Shown in pieces: positions 44,986-53,140 of a DNA stretch of 64,000 bases. Every line of letters starts with the position of its first letter. Within the stretch, counting starts at the first letter, position 1. The stretch comes from Mycobacterium malmoense (lineage in GTDB: Bacteria; Actinomycetota; Actinomycetes; Mycobacteriales; Mycobacteriaceae), in assembly GCF_019645855.1 (NCBI RefSeq), contig NZ_CP080999.1, positions 2,232,001 to 2,296,000 of the forward strand, written 5' to 3'. Below the pieces are notes generated by a model that saw only the letters and a list, made by a program, of their open reading frames with translations, had not been told where the DNA came from and did not search any database. Made by a program: the position numbers and the translations under genes.

Positions 44986-45789
44986 ATGCGGAATACGATT
45001 AAATCATTTGCGTCGAAGTCGGCGGTCGACCTGTTTTATACGGTAAAGTATGCTCCTTTCCGGTTGCCGATTCGCCAAAAATACCGGTCGTTTATCGAGA
45101 ACAAATACGGGGTCGAAATCGGCGGACCGAGTGCACTCTTCAAAACCGTTCTGCCCCTTTATCAATTCGTTGGGGGATTGGACGGTGTAAACTTCTCTGC
45201 AGATACCGTATGGGAGGGTAGTATCGAGGCAGGAGATAATTTCAACTATTACTACAAAAAATCCGGTTATCAATTCATCGCCGATGCGACTAACCTAGGC
45301 GAAATCGCATCTTCGCGATACGACTTTCTTCTGTCTTCGAACTGTTTGGAGCATGTCGCTAATCCCATCAAGGCACTTATGGAATGGAAACGGGTGATCA
45401 AGGAGTGCGGAGTAGTGATACTCGTTCTTCCCAACAAGGAAAGTAACTTCGACCATCGACGTCCGTTCACAAAATTCCAGCACTTATTAGATGATTTTAC
45501 CCACGATGTCGGTGAGGATGATCTCACTCATCTAGATGAAATCTTGACACTTCACGACTTGCCGATGGATCCGCCCGCAGGTGATCTACACCACTTTAAA
45601 GAACGCAGCCTGAAAAATTTTCAGAATCGAACTCTACACCACCACGTATTTAATGTTCAGCTGATCCAAGAAATGCTAAACTATGTTGGATTTGAAACCT
45701 TGGACATGACAACCACGCGAACTGACTTCTTTGCGCTCGCAAGACCAGCCCAATTTTCGAATCAGCACAATCTAGATGCTAAGCGCTAA
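44986..45789 (+). CDS. Class I SAM-dependent methyltransferase, AT-rich
   Basis: 267 residues starting ATG 44986 (AAAAGGAAC ribosome site). FLLSSNCLEHVANPIKAL is motif-IV-like of Methyltransf_11 enzymes and VVILVLPNKESNFDHRRPF follows. Motif I is atypical (YQFIADATNLGEIAS). DHRRPFTKFQHLLDDF resembles sugar O-methyltransferases from polysaccharide clusters. Codon use and GC are visibly lower than the surrounding genes, suggesting acquisition by transfer. A dead start of a second copy lies at 47623. Role likely methylation of a sugar in the surface glycan. Confidence 0.8.
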   Translation: MRNTIKSFASKSAVDLFYTVKYAPFRLPIRQKYRSFIENKYGVEIGGPSALFKTVLPLYQFVGGLDGVNFSADTVWEGSIEAGDNFNYYYKKSGYQFIADATNLGEIASSRYDFLLSSNCLEHVANPIKALMEWKRVIKECGVVILVLPNKESNFDHRRPFTKFQHLLDDFTHDVGEDDLTHLDEILTLHDLPMDPPAGDLHHFKERSLKNFQNRTLHHHVFNVQLIQEMLNYVGFETLDMTTTRTDFFALARPAQFSNQHNLDAKR

Positions 45790-45797
45790 GAGGCATT

Positions 45798-46090
45798 TTG
45801 AAATTCGTCACACATGTCGCACAGCGAATCCGAGTTCTTCTTGGCTTCTATGCGCTATTGCCCAGATGGCGAGGCTTTGGGGTTCGTCTGCGAAACGCGC
45901 CGACGACTCCCGGCGTGGCCCCCTCTGACTCCACCCAAGCGCGCTTTGTCCGCGCACTTCCATCCCACAGCGTAATCGATTTTCGCATCGGCTCTGGTCT
46001 CCGTGGTGCGCCACCGCGGGAGCCCATCATCGTTTTCGCCTCCTGTACGCCTAACTCCCTCGGGAGTTGCCTTAGGTGGTACGGGCCAGC
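45798..46090 (+). pseudogene. Broken third copy of RgpF-like gene
   Basis: It starts with TTG-AAA as in both intact copies. Reading in frames aligned to copy 1 gives GFVCETRRRLPAWPP, ALSAHFHPTA, a stop, then after a shift PIIVFASCTPNSLG. These match GFVCETHQELPAQPP, VLFAHFDPQG and ASIVFVSGSPTLTP. Everything beyond about codon 95 is lost. It lies 9 bp after the methyltransferase. Confidence 0.82.
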
Positions 46091-46165
46091 CCGACTCAGG
46101 GCAGCGGCCAATGCCTTTCTCCTTGTCGTGAATCCGCTGCTGACCTCTCGGCAATTGGCCATCTC

Positions 46166-47143
46166 ATGAAGAAGATATATATTGTGGCCCCTGGCAATCT
46201 AGTCACGGGCGGGGCAGAACTCAGTCATCAGCTTGGTGATGTCCTTAATCGGAACTCCACACGCGCATTCGTGATATATTCTCCGTTTCACCGGCACTAC
46301 GAAATTCCCGTACCGTACCGAAAATATAACGTGGGTCTTGCGCGCCGACAGGATGTTGAGCCGGGATCGATAATTGTTCTGCCAGAGGTCTTTGCCAGGC
46401 TGGTCAAGTATTTTCCGCGGGCTCGAGTATATTTCTGGTGGCTAAGCGTAGACAATTTCTTCGCCGAAGCAGGCCATACTCGCCTGGGGAAACTGTTGGG
46501 ATCGCAACGCATCGCGAAGATGCAGTTGGGACTTCTTCGGCGCCGTGTGACTCGGCACATGTATCAGAGCGAATATGCACGCATGTTCTTGGAGTCAGTT
46601 TCGCTTGAGCCGGCTGCTCGCCTCTCGGACTCCCTGGCGACTGAGTACATCAAGGCGATTGAGAGTCCGCCCGATTGGCCGCGGGAAGATCTTCTCGTCT
46701 ATAATTCGGCGAAGGGTCTGCCTCGGACCGAATTGGTGCTCCAGGCGCTGAATGAGTGCGGTAGGCGGATGCCGGCCGTCGTCCCAATAAAGGGGATGAC
46801 ATCGGGTCAGGTACGGCGGCTCCTTGGACGAGCAAAGGTCTACATCGATTTCGGTGACCATCCTGGCAAGGACCGGTTACCGCGGGAAGCCGCTGCGCTT
46901 GGTGCGTGCATCCTTGTGGGCCGAAGAGGTAGCGCCGCGAACTCGATTGACATGCCAATCGCCGAAGAATTCAAAATCGACGACCGAATGCCCGGCTTTG
47001 AAAGGCTCGCGGCGAATAGTATTTATATGCTGATGGACGACTTCGAGCACCACCGGACGCGTTTTAATTTCTATCGGCAATTAATTGCTCGGGAGCCGGC
47101 CGGATTTTTTGATGATGTCGAAGCCATTTTCCCGCCAGATTAA
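46166..47143 (+). CDS. Glycosyltransferase (GT4/GT-B-like)
   Basis: 325 residues from ATG 46166 (MKKIYIVAPGNLVTGGAELS). The N-terminal Gly-Gly loop (NLVTGGAEL) is that of GT-B transferases, and in the C-terminal half DHPGKDRLPREAAALGACILVG corresponds to the donor-binding Glu region. The upstream in-frame extension to 46076 lies in the pseudogene and is rejected. Moderately lower GC than neighbours. It probably adds a sugar in the same glycan as the methyltransferase and RgpF-like proteins. Confidence 0.75.
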   Translation: MKKIYIVAPGNLVTGGAELSHQLGDVLNRNSTRAFVIYSPFHRHYEIPVPYRKYNVGLARRQDVEPGSIIVLPEVFARLVKYFPRARVYFWWLSVDNFFAEAGHTRLGKLLGSQRIAKMQLGLLRRRVTRHMYQSEYARMFLESVSLEPAARLSDSLATEYIKAIESPPDWPREDLLVYNSAKGLPRTELVLQALNECGRRMPAVVPIKGMTSGQVRRLLGRAKVYIDFGDHPGKDRLPREAAALGACILVGRRGSAANSIDMPIAEEFKIDDRMPGFERLAANSIYMLMDDFEHHRTRFNFYRQLIAREPAGFFDDVEAIFPPD

Positions 47144-47779
47144 TAAAATCCTGCTATCGACATATGGCAAAGTTGTTTAGCGTCTGGCCTGGCTGCACCA
47201 CTGCTCAGTATGCGTTTGACATGTCGTGGATGCGCGCGTCATGCTGACGGAGGTTAACTAACCAACTGATTAATGCGTGTTTGGAGAATCTGATGCAGGT
47301 TATGCTCGGTGATTAGTGGTGGCTAGACAACATTGATCGTTCGGAAACATCGAGTGTTCATGTTGAGCTTGAGCCCGAGTACGACTGATTGCAGACTTAT
47401 TCCGGTTTCCCTCGTGTCGCATCATGGCCGTACGATGAGGTGAACTGTGACGATATCGGAACACGAACCTTCGTGCCCTTCCGGGGGCGGGACGCTAGCT
47501 TTCCTAGGTAGTATAGTTAGCGGATGTTGCGTACCCGCGACAATTGGCCGCCCACGGGGGTGCGACGTCATATAGCGTGTAAACACTATGGCGTCGCTTG
47601 TCTTAGACGGCTGACCGGAAAGGAAAGAAATATGTGGAATGCGATTAAGAAACTGACGCAATGCTGAACCGCATTCGATTTGAGTTCGTAGATCGAGTCG
47701 GCACATACGCTGACTTCTTCCTCATAAAAGACCAGTCTGATTTCCAAATTAACATTGCGCTGGATACCAGGAAGTCATC
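47144..47779. other. Non-coding stretch with dead methyltransferase start
   Basis: No intact gene. At 47623-47700, GGAAAGGAAAGAAATATG then codons MWNAIKKLTQC-stop align with the ribosome site and start MRNTIKSFAS of the methyltransferase at 44986. This leaves only a scar of a second copy immediately ahead of RgpF-like copy 2. 47450-47600 contains AT-rich promoter-like sequence (TAGTATAGTTAG). Confidence 0.6.
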
Positions 47780-48835
47780 TTGAAGCTCCCGGAGATGCTG
47801 CGCGGCGAATACGAGCGTATGTCAGCAGCGATGCGTTACCGCTTCGACGGTGACGCTTTAGGTTTTGTTTGCGAAACGCACCAAGAGCTTCCAGCCCAGC
47901 CCCCTTCCGGTCGGCGCACGCTGGTTTTGTTCGCCCACTTCGATGCTCAGGGCATCGTGGATCCGTACGTCGTCTACTACTTGAAGGCGCTGCATGGACT
48001 GGGGGCGACCATCATTTTCGTCTCCGGCTCGCCTAAGCTGACCCCGGAATCGGTGGCTCCGATCCGCGAATTCTGTGCGGGCATTCATACCCGGCGCACG
48101 CTGTCGCTCGACTTCGGCTCGTGGCACCTGGCGTGGTGCATCCTGCGGGAGCACGGCTGGTCGCTGGACCAGTTCGACCGCTTCGTACTCGCCAACGACA
48201 GCGTGTATGGCCCGCTGTTCCCTATCGAAGAAATGTGGAGCTCATTTCACGACGCCGACATGTATGGCGCCATCGAAAGCACCGAGCTGCTGACCCCTCA
48301 CCTCCAGTCGTTTTTTCTGGCGTGGGACCTTAACTCACGTACCCGCTCGTTCCTGAACGACTTCTGGGACAGCTTTCAATACATCGTCCACAAACGCATC
48401 CTTATCTGGCGATACGAGATCGGCTTATCCAGGCGTGCCCGCAAAATCGGGCTCAGCCTTAAACCATTCGTTTCCGCGGCAGCCATCAAAGCAACTTATC
48501 GTCGCTCACCGGAGCACCAGTGGGCCAGCAGGTTCTCGATGTCGCTCAACAACACCATCTACTTTTGGGATGGCCTGATCGAACACCTACGATTCCCGTT
48601 CCTCAAGACGATCCTGCCGCGCTACAACACGCCCTGGCACGATTCCATGGCGAACCTGCCTGACTTCATCGAGGAGCACACCACCTATCCGTACGAACTC
48701 ATCCAATCGAACGTCGAAAGGCTCGGCTGCGGAGAGCCTTCCTGGGCGAAGCCCGCCCGCCACACCGTATTAGCGAACAGATTCGTCGACGTGGTCCTGG
48801 ACTTGAACCAAGACCTACGCCGCCGACGGCGTTGA
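47780..48835 (+). CDS. Rhamnan synthesis F-like protein, copy 2
   Basis: 351 residues from TTG 47780. It matches copy 1 nearly word for word in GFVCETHQELPAQPPSG, LDFGSWHLAWC, DQFDRFVLANDSVYGPLFP and LPRYNTP(W/R)HDSMANLP. Differences concentrate at the N-terminal 25 and C-terminal 25 residues. Two intact copies may have different acceptor or linkage preference. Last same-strand gene before a strand switch; convergent with the GT2 gene. Confidence 0.85.
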   Translation: MKLPEMLRGEYERMSAAMRYRFDGDALGFVCETHQELPAQPPSGRRTLVLFAHFDAQGIVDPYVVYYLKALHGLGATIIFVSGSPKLTPESVAPIREFCAGIHTRRTLSLDFGSWHLAWCILREHGWSLDQFDRFVLANDSVYGPLFPIEEMWSSFHDADMYGAIESTELLTPHLQSFFLAWDLNSRTRSFLNDFWDSFQYIVHKRILIWRYEIGLSRRARKIGLSLKPFVSAAAIKATYRRSPEHQWASRFSMSLNNTIYFWDGLIEHLRFPFLKTILPRYNTPWHDSMANLPDFIEEHTTYPYELIQSNVERLGCGEPSWAKPARHTVLANRFVDVVLDLNQDLRRRRR

Positions 48836-48900
48836 CCTGATCCGTTGCAGCGCGAAGGCGCACACCAGCGCGGACCGGTCAGCTCAGCAAACCGACAACT

Positions 48901-49836
48901 TCACAAGAGCCGACCCGCCAACCGCCGAGCATGCGCGAATTCTTGAACGGGCGCTCGGGCTAAGGTCCTCAGCCGAGACCTTCGCTCCGGCCCAAATGTC
49001 GCGACTTGCAAGTGCAGCGCAAGCCATATAACTAACCACCACGTTCTGGCGATAATCCGAATCATTCTGGTCGACGCCGGATCCACAATCAACCAAGTGA
49101 GAATGCGTAGGTGGTCGAGCCAGCCGCGCCGAGTCGTCGCATTGCGTACCGTTTCCGTGCCGGCCGTGTGAGTGCGCACCGAGAGTTCCTGGGGCACAAA
49201 ACATACCGCCGCCGACCGCAGCATCGAGCGCAACCAGAGATCCAGGTCGACCAGCTGATAGATATCGTCGCGAAAGCCGCCCGCATCCAGCGCCAGCTGG
49301 CGCCGGAACATCACGCAGGTCGGTTCACCGATCAAATTGCCGCCCGCGCTCAGCAAGGCCAACTGCGTCACCAATGACGATCCGCGGTTGTGTTCTCGCA
49401 GCTTAAAAAAGAAGCTGTGAGGCTTGCTCGCTGGCCGCCGCCACCACGGGACGTCGTGGCTCAACAGACGCCTGGGCGCGAAAGCCAGTCCCACACCTGG
49501 ATCGTCAAAATATCGGGCGAGTGTCTGCAGGGCCGCCGGAAGCAACCAGTCGTCGCCGTGCACGAACTGGATACAGGTGCCGCGCGCAAGTTCGATGCAT
49601 TTATTGTGATTCCCGTTGAGCCCAAGCCTAGACTCATTGTGTATCAGGCGATCTTCGGGTCTGAGCATCGTCTTCGCGATAGCGGCACAATCGTCTGACG
49701 AATCGTCATCGACAACCACTATCTCAAACTCGACGCCTTCCTGATCCAGGATGCTACCGAGACAGCGCGCGATAGTCGCGCTGTTGTTGTACATCGGTAT
49801 GCACACCGAGACCGTCGGGTTTGCCTCACTAGCCAT
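48901..49836 (-). CDS. GT2-family glycosyltransferase
   Basis: 311 residues from ATG 49836; a longer frame to 49986 lies inside the neighbouring gene. GT-A signature: VSVCIPMYNNSATIARCL, then EIVVVDDDSSDDCAAIA and FVHGDDWL, where the DD residues coordinate the nucleotide-sugar metal. The C-terminal 60 residues hold an amphipathic or membrane-associating segment (WWLVIWLALHLQVATFG). Its start overlaps the stop of the acyltransferase gene by 8 bp. Likely a rhamnosyl- or other hexosyltransferase of the surface glycan. Confidence 0.88.
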   Translation of the reverse strand: MASEANPTVSVCIPMYNNSATIARCLGSILDQEGVEFEIVVVDDDSSDDCAAIAKTMLRPEDRLIHNESRLGLNGNHNKCIELARGTCIQFVHGDDWLLPAALQTLARYFDDPGVGLAFAPRRLLSHDVPWWRRPASKPHSFFFKLREHNRGSSLVTQLALLSAGGNLIGEPTCVMFRRQLALDAGGFRDDIYQLVDLDLWLRSMLRSAAVCFVPQELSVRTHTAGTETVRNATTRRGWLDHLRILTWLIVDPASTRMIRIIARTWWLVIWLALHLQVATFGPERRSRLRTLARAPVQEFAHARRLAGRLL

Positions 49837-51175
49837 GAATCTCAGTCGCCACATCGAATTCGGCGAACGTGCGTGATACGTTCTCGCGCAGCGCATCTTG
49901 GGAATCTGTCCGGCCGGGAAGGTAGGCGTTGACTGAAATCCATAACTTTCCGCCACCCCGGCCCGAAACCACAAACAGCTGGCCACCGATGCGCTCGAGG
50001 GCCCGCCTATTGATACCAGGCTCGATCAATCGCCCGGACGCATAGTCGGCCTCGGTGCCATCCGGGCGATTCACCGCCGGGGGCATATCTCCAACATTGG
50101 AGCAACCGATGGGAAGGCCGGCGGCACCGAGTCCCATTCCAGCCGCCCTCCGCGCGACCCACTTCGGGGTCAACGATGTCAGCGGCAGTGGCGCCAACAA
50201 CTCCTTGGTGGTCTCCTCCAAATCCGCAAACGCTTGTTTGAACTTGAGACGAACTTCCCCGAGGTCCGATGTCAAGTGCGTTGGGTCGACAGAAACGACG
50301 GGAAACACCAATGCGTTGCCACGCGTGTCGTCTTCGGTGCGGTCGCTGATCGGGAACGACAGGGTGACCGTTCCGTCGCCGCAAACGCGGCCCATTTGCA
50401 CGCCAAGCCTGCCCGCGAATCCCGCAAGAAGCGTGAAGCTATTTCCGCCAATACTTTTCGCGCGGGCATCCCATTCCGCCACGTCGACATATGCGGTCAC
50501 GGAGGGCACCACAATGGGCTGATCGTCGCCAGCTCCCCGTGGCGAAGGTGGTGCCGACGCCATCGATGCGGCGACGTCCTTGCGCCTGCGCCGAGCGATG
50601 CGCACCGTCGCGGCTACCGCCCGCCCCAGCTCCGGCGCCGACGCGATGGTTTGCCGGCCGTCCTGAAGCAGGGCCCGCCCGCGGGTACGCGATCCGGGAT
50701 ATGGATAACCGAGGTAGCGGGTTCGGCCGGTGGCCGCATCGTTGATCGCCTGCAAGACCCCGAGCCCGTCGACGAGGGTATGCGAAGTAACCAGGCTGAC
50801 GGCGGTCCCGCCGTCCTCTAGCGGAAGTACTCCCAGATGAAAGCTGGGTCCATATTCCGGATCGAGGGGCAGGCACGCGCGCTCGTAGAGCCAGGCGCTC
50901 AGATCCGCGCGCGGGCAAGGTGTTTCAGCGATCTCGATGTCTTCGGGGCCCGGTGAAAAGACCCACCGATCGCGGGCGAAAGGTAACGGAGACCGTTCGA
51001 CTCGTCGTCCCAACAATCCATACCCAAGATTTCGGTGGAAACGACGCAATCCGTCGATATTTGCCGGTCGGTTGTAAATCCAGTTGAACTGCACCAGCGC
51101 GCCATAGCCAAGCGCCCGCAGACCCAGAAATGACGCTTGATCCATGTGTGCGAGTCGATTGTCCACCGCGTCCAC
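49829..51175 (-). CDS. HxxxD-type condensation-fold acyltransferase
   Basis: 448 residues from GTG 51175; ATG 51145 is an alternative (438). Two-lobed chloramphenicol-acetyltransferase/condensation fold with the active site SHTLVDG (His132, Asp136). Later motifs SFPISDRTEDDTRGN and LPIGCSNVGDMPP correspond to the latch and DFGWG-like region. It resembles mycobacterial acyltransferases that esterify sugars or glycopeptides with short or long acyl groups. It lacks the PapA N-terminus. Divergent from fadD25, with which it shares a 191-bp intergenic region. Confidence 0.8.
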   Translation of the reverse strand: MDAVDNRLAHMDQASFLGLRALGYGALVQFNWIYNRPANIDGLRRFHRNLGYGLLGRRVERSPLPFARDRWVFSPGPEDIEIAETPCPRADLSAWLYERACLPLDPEYGPSFHLGVLPLEDGGTAVSLVTSHTLVDGLGVLQAINDAATGRTRYLGYPYPGSRTRGRALLQDGRQTIASAPELGRAVAATVRIARRRRKDVAASMASAPPSPRGAGDDQPIVVPSVTAYVDVAEWDARAKSIGGNSFTLLAGFAGRLGVQMGRVCGDGTVTLSFPISDRTEDDTRGNALVFPVVSVDPTHLTSDLGEVRLKFKQAFADLEETTKELLAPLPLTSLTPKWVARRAAGMGLGAAGLPIGCSNVGDMPPAVNRPDGTEADYASGRLIEPGINRRALERIGGQLFVVSGRGGGKLWISVNAYLPGRTDSQDALRENVSRTFAEFDVATEIHG

Positions 51176-51366
51176 GGTAGTTTATTTGCGGGCGATGCGT
51201 AGGCCGTTTGTCTCCGGGGGCGCGCACGCGGGTGGCGTCTCGCATTTGGGTGTCTGTGGCAGGTGCGCACGGCGTGGTGCGGCGCCGGGCGCGACGGCGG
51301 GTTGGTACGGTCGTAACCTTGCGGTTCCTGGCCAGAAACGTTCCCGACGAAGGTAATCTGATCCCC
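51176..51366. promoter_or_regulatory. Divergent promoter region
   Basis: 191 bp between the acyltransferase and FAAL starts, carrying promoters in both directions. No strong palindrome or canonical hexamers noticed. The fadD frame remains open through it to 51208, but the sequence is Arg/Gly-rich and lies outside the family. Confidence 0.5.
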
Positions 51367-53124
51367 GTGGTTGAGTCTTCCATTCCCGCTGTGCTGCGCG
51401 AACGCGCCAGCCTGCAACCCAACGACACGGCGTTCACATATCTTGATTACGACCAGGATTGGGATGGCGTCGCGACAACCCTGACGTGGTCGCAGTTGTA
51501 CCGGCGGGTGATGAACCTCGGCGAGCAACTCAGACTTCACGGGTCGACCGGTGATCGGGCGCTCATACTGGCACCACAGGGCCTCGACTACATCGTTGGC
51601 TTTCTGGGAGCACTCCAGGCCGGACTTGTCGCGGTTCCGCTCTCGGTTCCCTATGGCGGCGTCCACGACGAACGCACCGTTTCGGTGCTGGCCGATACTT
51701 CTCCGGCCCTCGTCCTCACAACGTCCGCCGTCATTGACAATGTGAACGGGCCTGTGCGGTCGCAGCAGGGGCAATCCGCGCCGTCAATCATCGAAGTCGA
51801 TTTGCTGGACCTCGATTCGCGCCAGCGACCCGCGGGCCCGAGACCTCGTGCCGCCGCCAATAATGGATCGGATTTCCTGTATTTGCAGTACACCTCGGGG
51901 TCCACCCGCACGCCGGCCGGTGTCATGGTCTCGAACAAAAATGTTTTCGCCAATTTTGAGCAGATCATGGGCGACTTTTTTGCGGCCGAAGGTGGCATTG
52001 CCCCGCCGGACATCACGGTGGCTTCTTGGCTGCCGCTTTACCACGACATGGGTCTTCTACTGGGAATTATCATGCCGATTCTGGCGGGGCAGCCGACGGT
52101 GCTAACCAGCCCCGTGGGATTTCTGCAGCGACCGGCCCGCTGGATGCAACTGCTGGGACGCAGCGGTTGCACAATTTCGGCGGGACCGAACTTCGCCTTC
52201 GAGTTGGCGGTGCGCAAGACGTCGGACGACGACATGGCCGGGCTCGATCTCGGGAGTGTGCACACGATCCTCAACGGCAGCGAGCGAGTGCAGCCCGCGA
52301 CCCTCAAGCGGTTCGCTGATCGGTTCGCGCCCTTCAATTTTGATCCCAAGGCACTGCGGCCGTCATATGGCATGGCAGAAGCAACGGTGTACATAGCGAC
52401 CCGTAAAGTGGGCAAACCACCCGAAATCGGCCGATTCGACTCCGAGAAACTGCCTGCCGGCCAGGCGAACCGGTGCGCCAATGGAAGCGGCACGCCGCTG
52501 GTCAGTTACGGGGATGCGAAATCGGTGCGTGTCCGCATCGTCGATGCGGACACGCACCGCGAGTGTCCAGACGGAACGGTCGGGGAGATCTGGGTGCACG
52601 GCGACAACGTCGCTTCCGGCTATTGGCAGAAACCCGAAGAGAGCGAGCGCACGTTCGGTGCGAAGATTGTCGACCCGTCGCCGGGAACACCCGAGGGCCC
52701 CTGGCTGAGAACCGGAGATTCGGGCTTCTTCTCCGAGGGCGAGTTGTTCATCATCGGCCGCATCAAGGACCTCTTGATTGTCTACGGGCGCAACCACTCT
52801 CCCGACGACATCGAGGCGACAATCCAGGAGATCACGGCTGGCCGCTGCGCGGCGATCGCGGTTCCGGACAGGGGCGTTGAAAAGCTGGTCGCGATTATCG
52901 AGCTGAAGAAGCGGGGCGGCGACTCCGAAGAGGAGACGACCGACAGGCTCCGCGTCGTGAAACGTGAAGTCACGTCCGCGATTTCGAAGTCGCACGGGCT
53001 GAGTGTGGCGGACCTGGTTCTGGTATCTCCTGGCTCGATCCCCATCACCACAAGCGGCAAGATCAGACGAGCTCAATGTGTCGAGCTGTACCGGCAGGAC
53101 GAGTTCACCCGATTGGACGCTTAG
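51367..53124 (+). CDS. fadD25: Long-chain fatty-acyl-AMP ligase (FAAL)
   Basis: 585 residues from GTG 51367, giving the family start VESSIPAVLRERA. It activates fatty acids as acyl-adenylates and hands them to a Pks. The P-loop YTSGSTRTPAGV is at 175-186, A-motif SYGMAEATVYIAT and RTGDSGF follow, then GRIKDLLIVYGRNHSPDDIE and catalytic-type Lys565 in TTSGKIRRA. The FAAL-specific NFAFEL region is present. Close to FadD21/23/25. In M. tuberculosis fadD25 is convergent with mmpL12, as this gene is with the MmpL 16 bp away, so the symbol follows synteny. Confidence 0.88.
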   Translation: MVESSIPAVLRERASLQPNDTAFTYLDYDQDWDGVATTLTWSQLYRRVMNLGEQLRLHGSTGDRALILAPQGLDYIVGFLGALQAGLVAVPLSVPYGGVHDERTVSVLADTSPALVLTTSAVIDNVNGPVRSQQGQSAPSIIEVDLLDLDSRQRPAGPRPRAAANNGSDFLYLQYTSGSTRTPAGVMVSNKNVFANFEQIMGDFFAAEGGIAPPDITVASWLPLYHDMGLLLGIIMPILAGQPTVLTSPVGFLQRPARWMQLLGRSGCTISAGPNFAFELAVRKTSDDDMAGLDLGSVHTILNGSERVQPATLKRFADRFAPFNFDPKALRPSYGMAEATVYIATRKVGKPPEIGRFDSEKLPAGQANRCANGSGTPLVSYGDAKSVRVRIVDADTHRECPDGTVGEIWVHGDNVASGYWQKPEESERTFGAKIVDPSPGTPEGPWLRTGDSGFFSEGELFIIGRIKDLLIVYGRNHSPDDIEATIQEITAGRCAAIAVPDRGVEKLVAIIELKKRGGDSEEETTDRLRVVKREVTSAISKSHGLSVADLVLVSPGSIPITTSGKIRRAQCVELYRQDEFTRLDA

Positions 53125-53140
53125 GTTGGTCTACTGGGTG

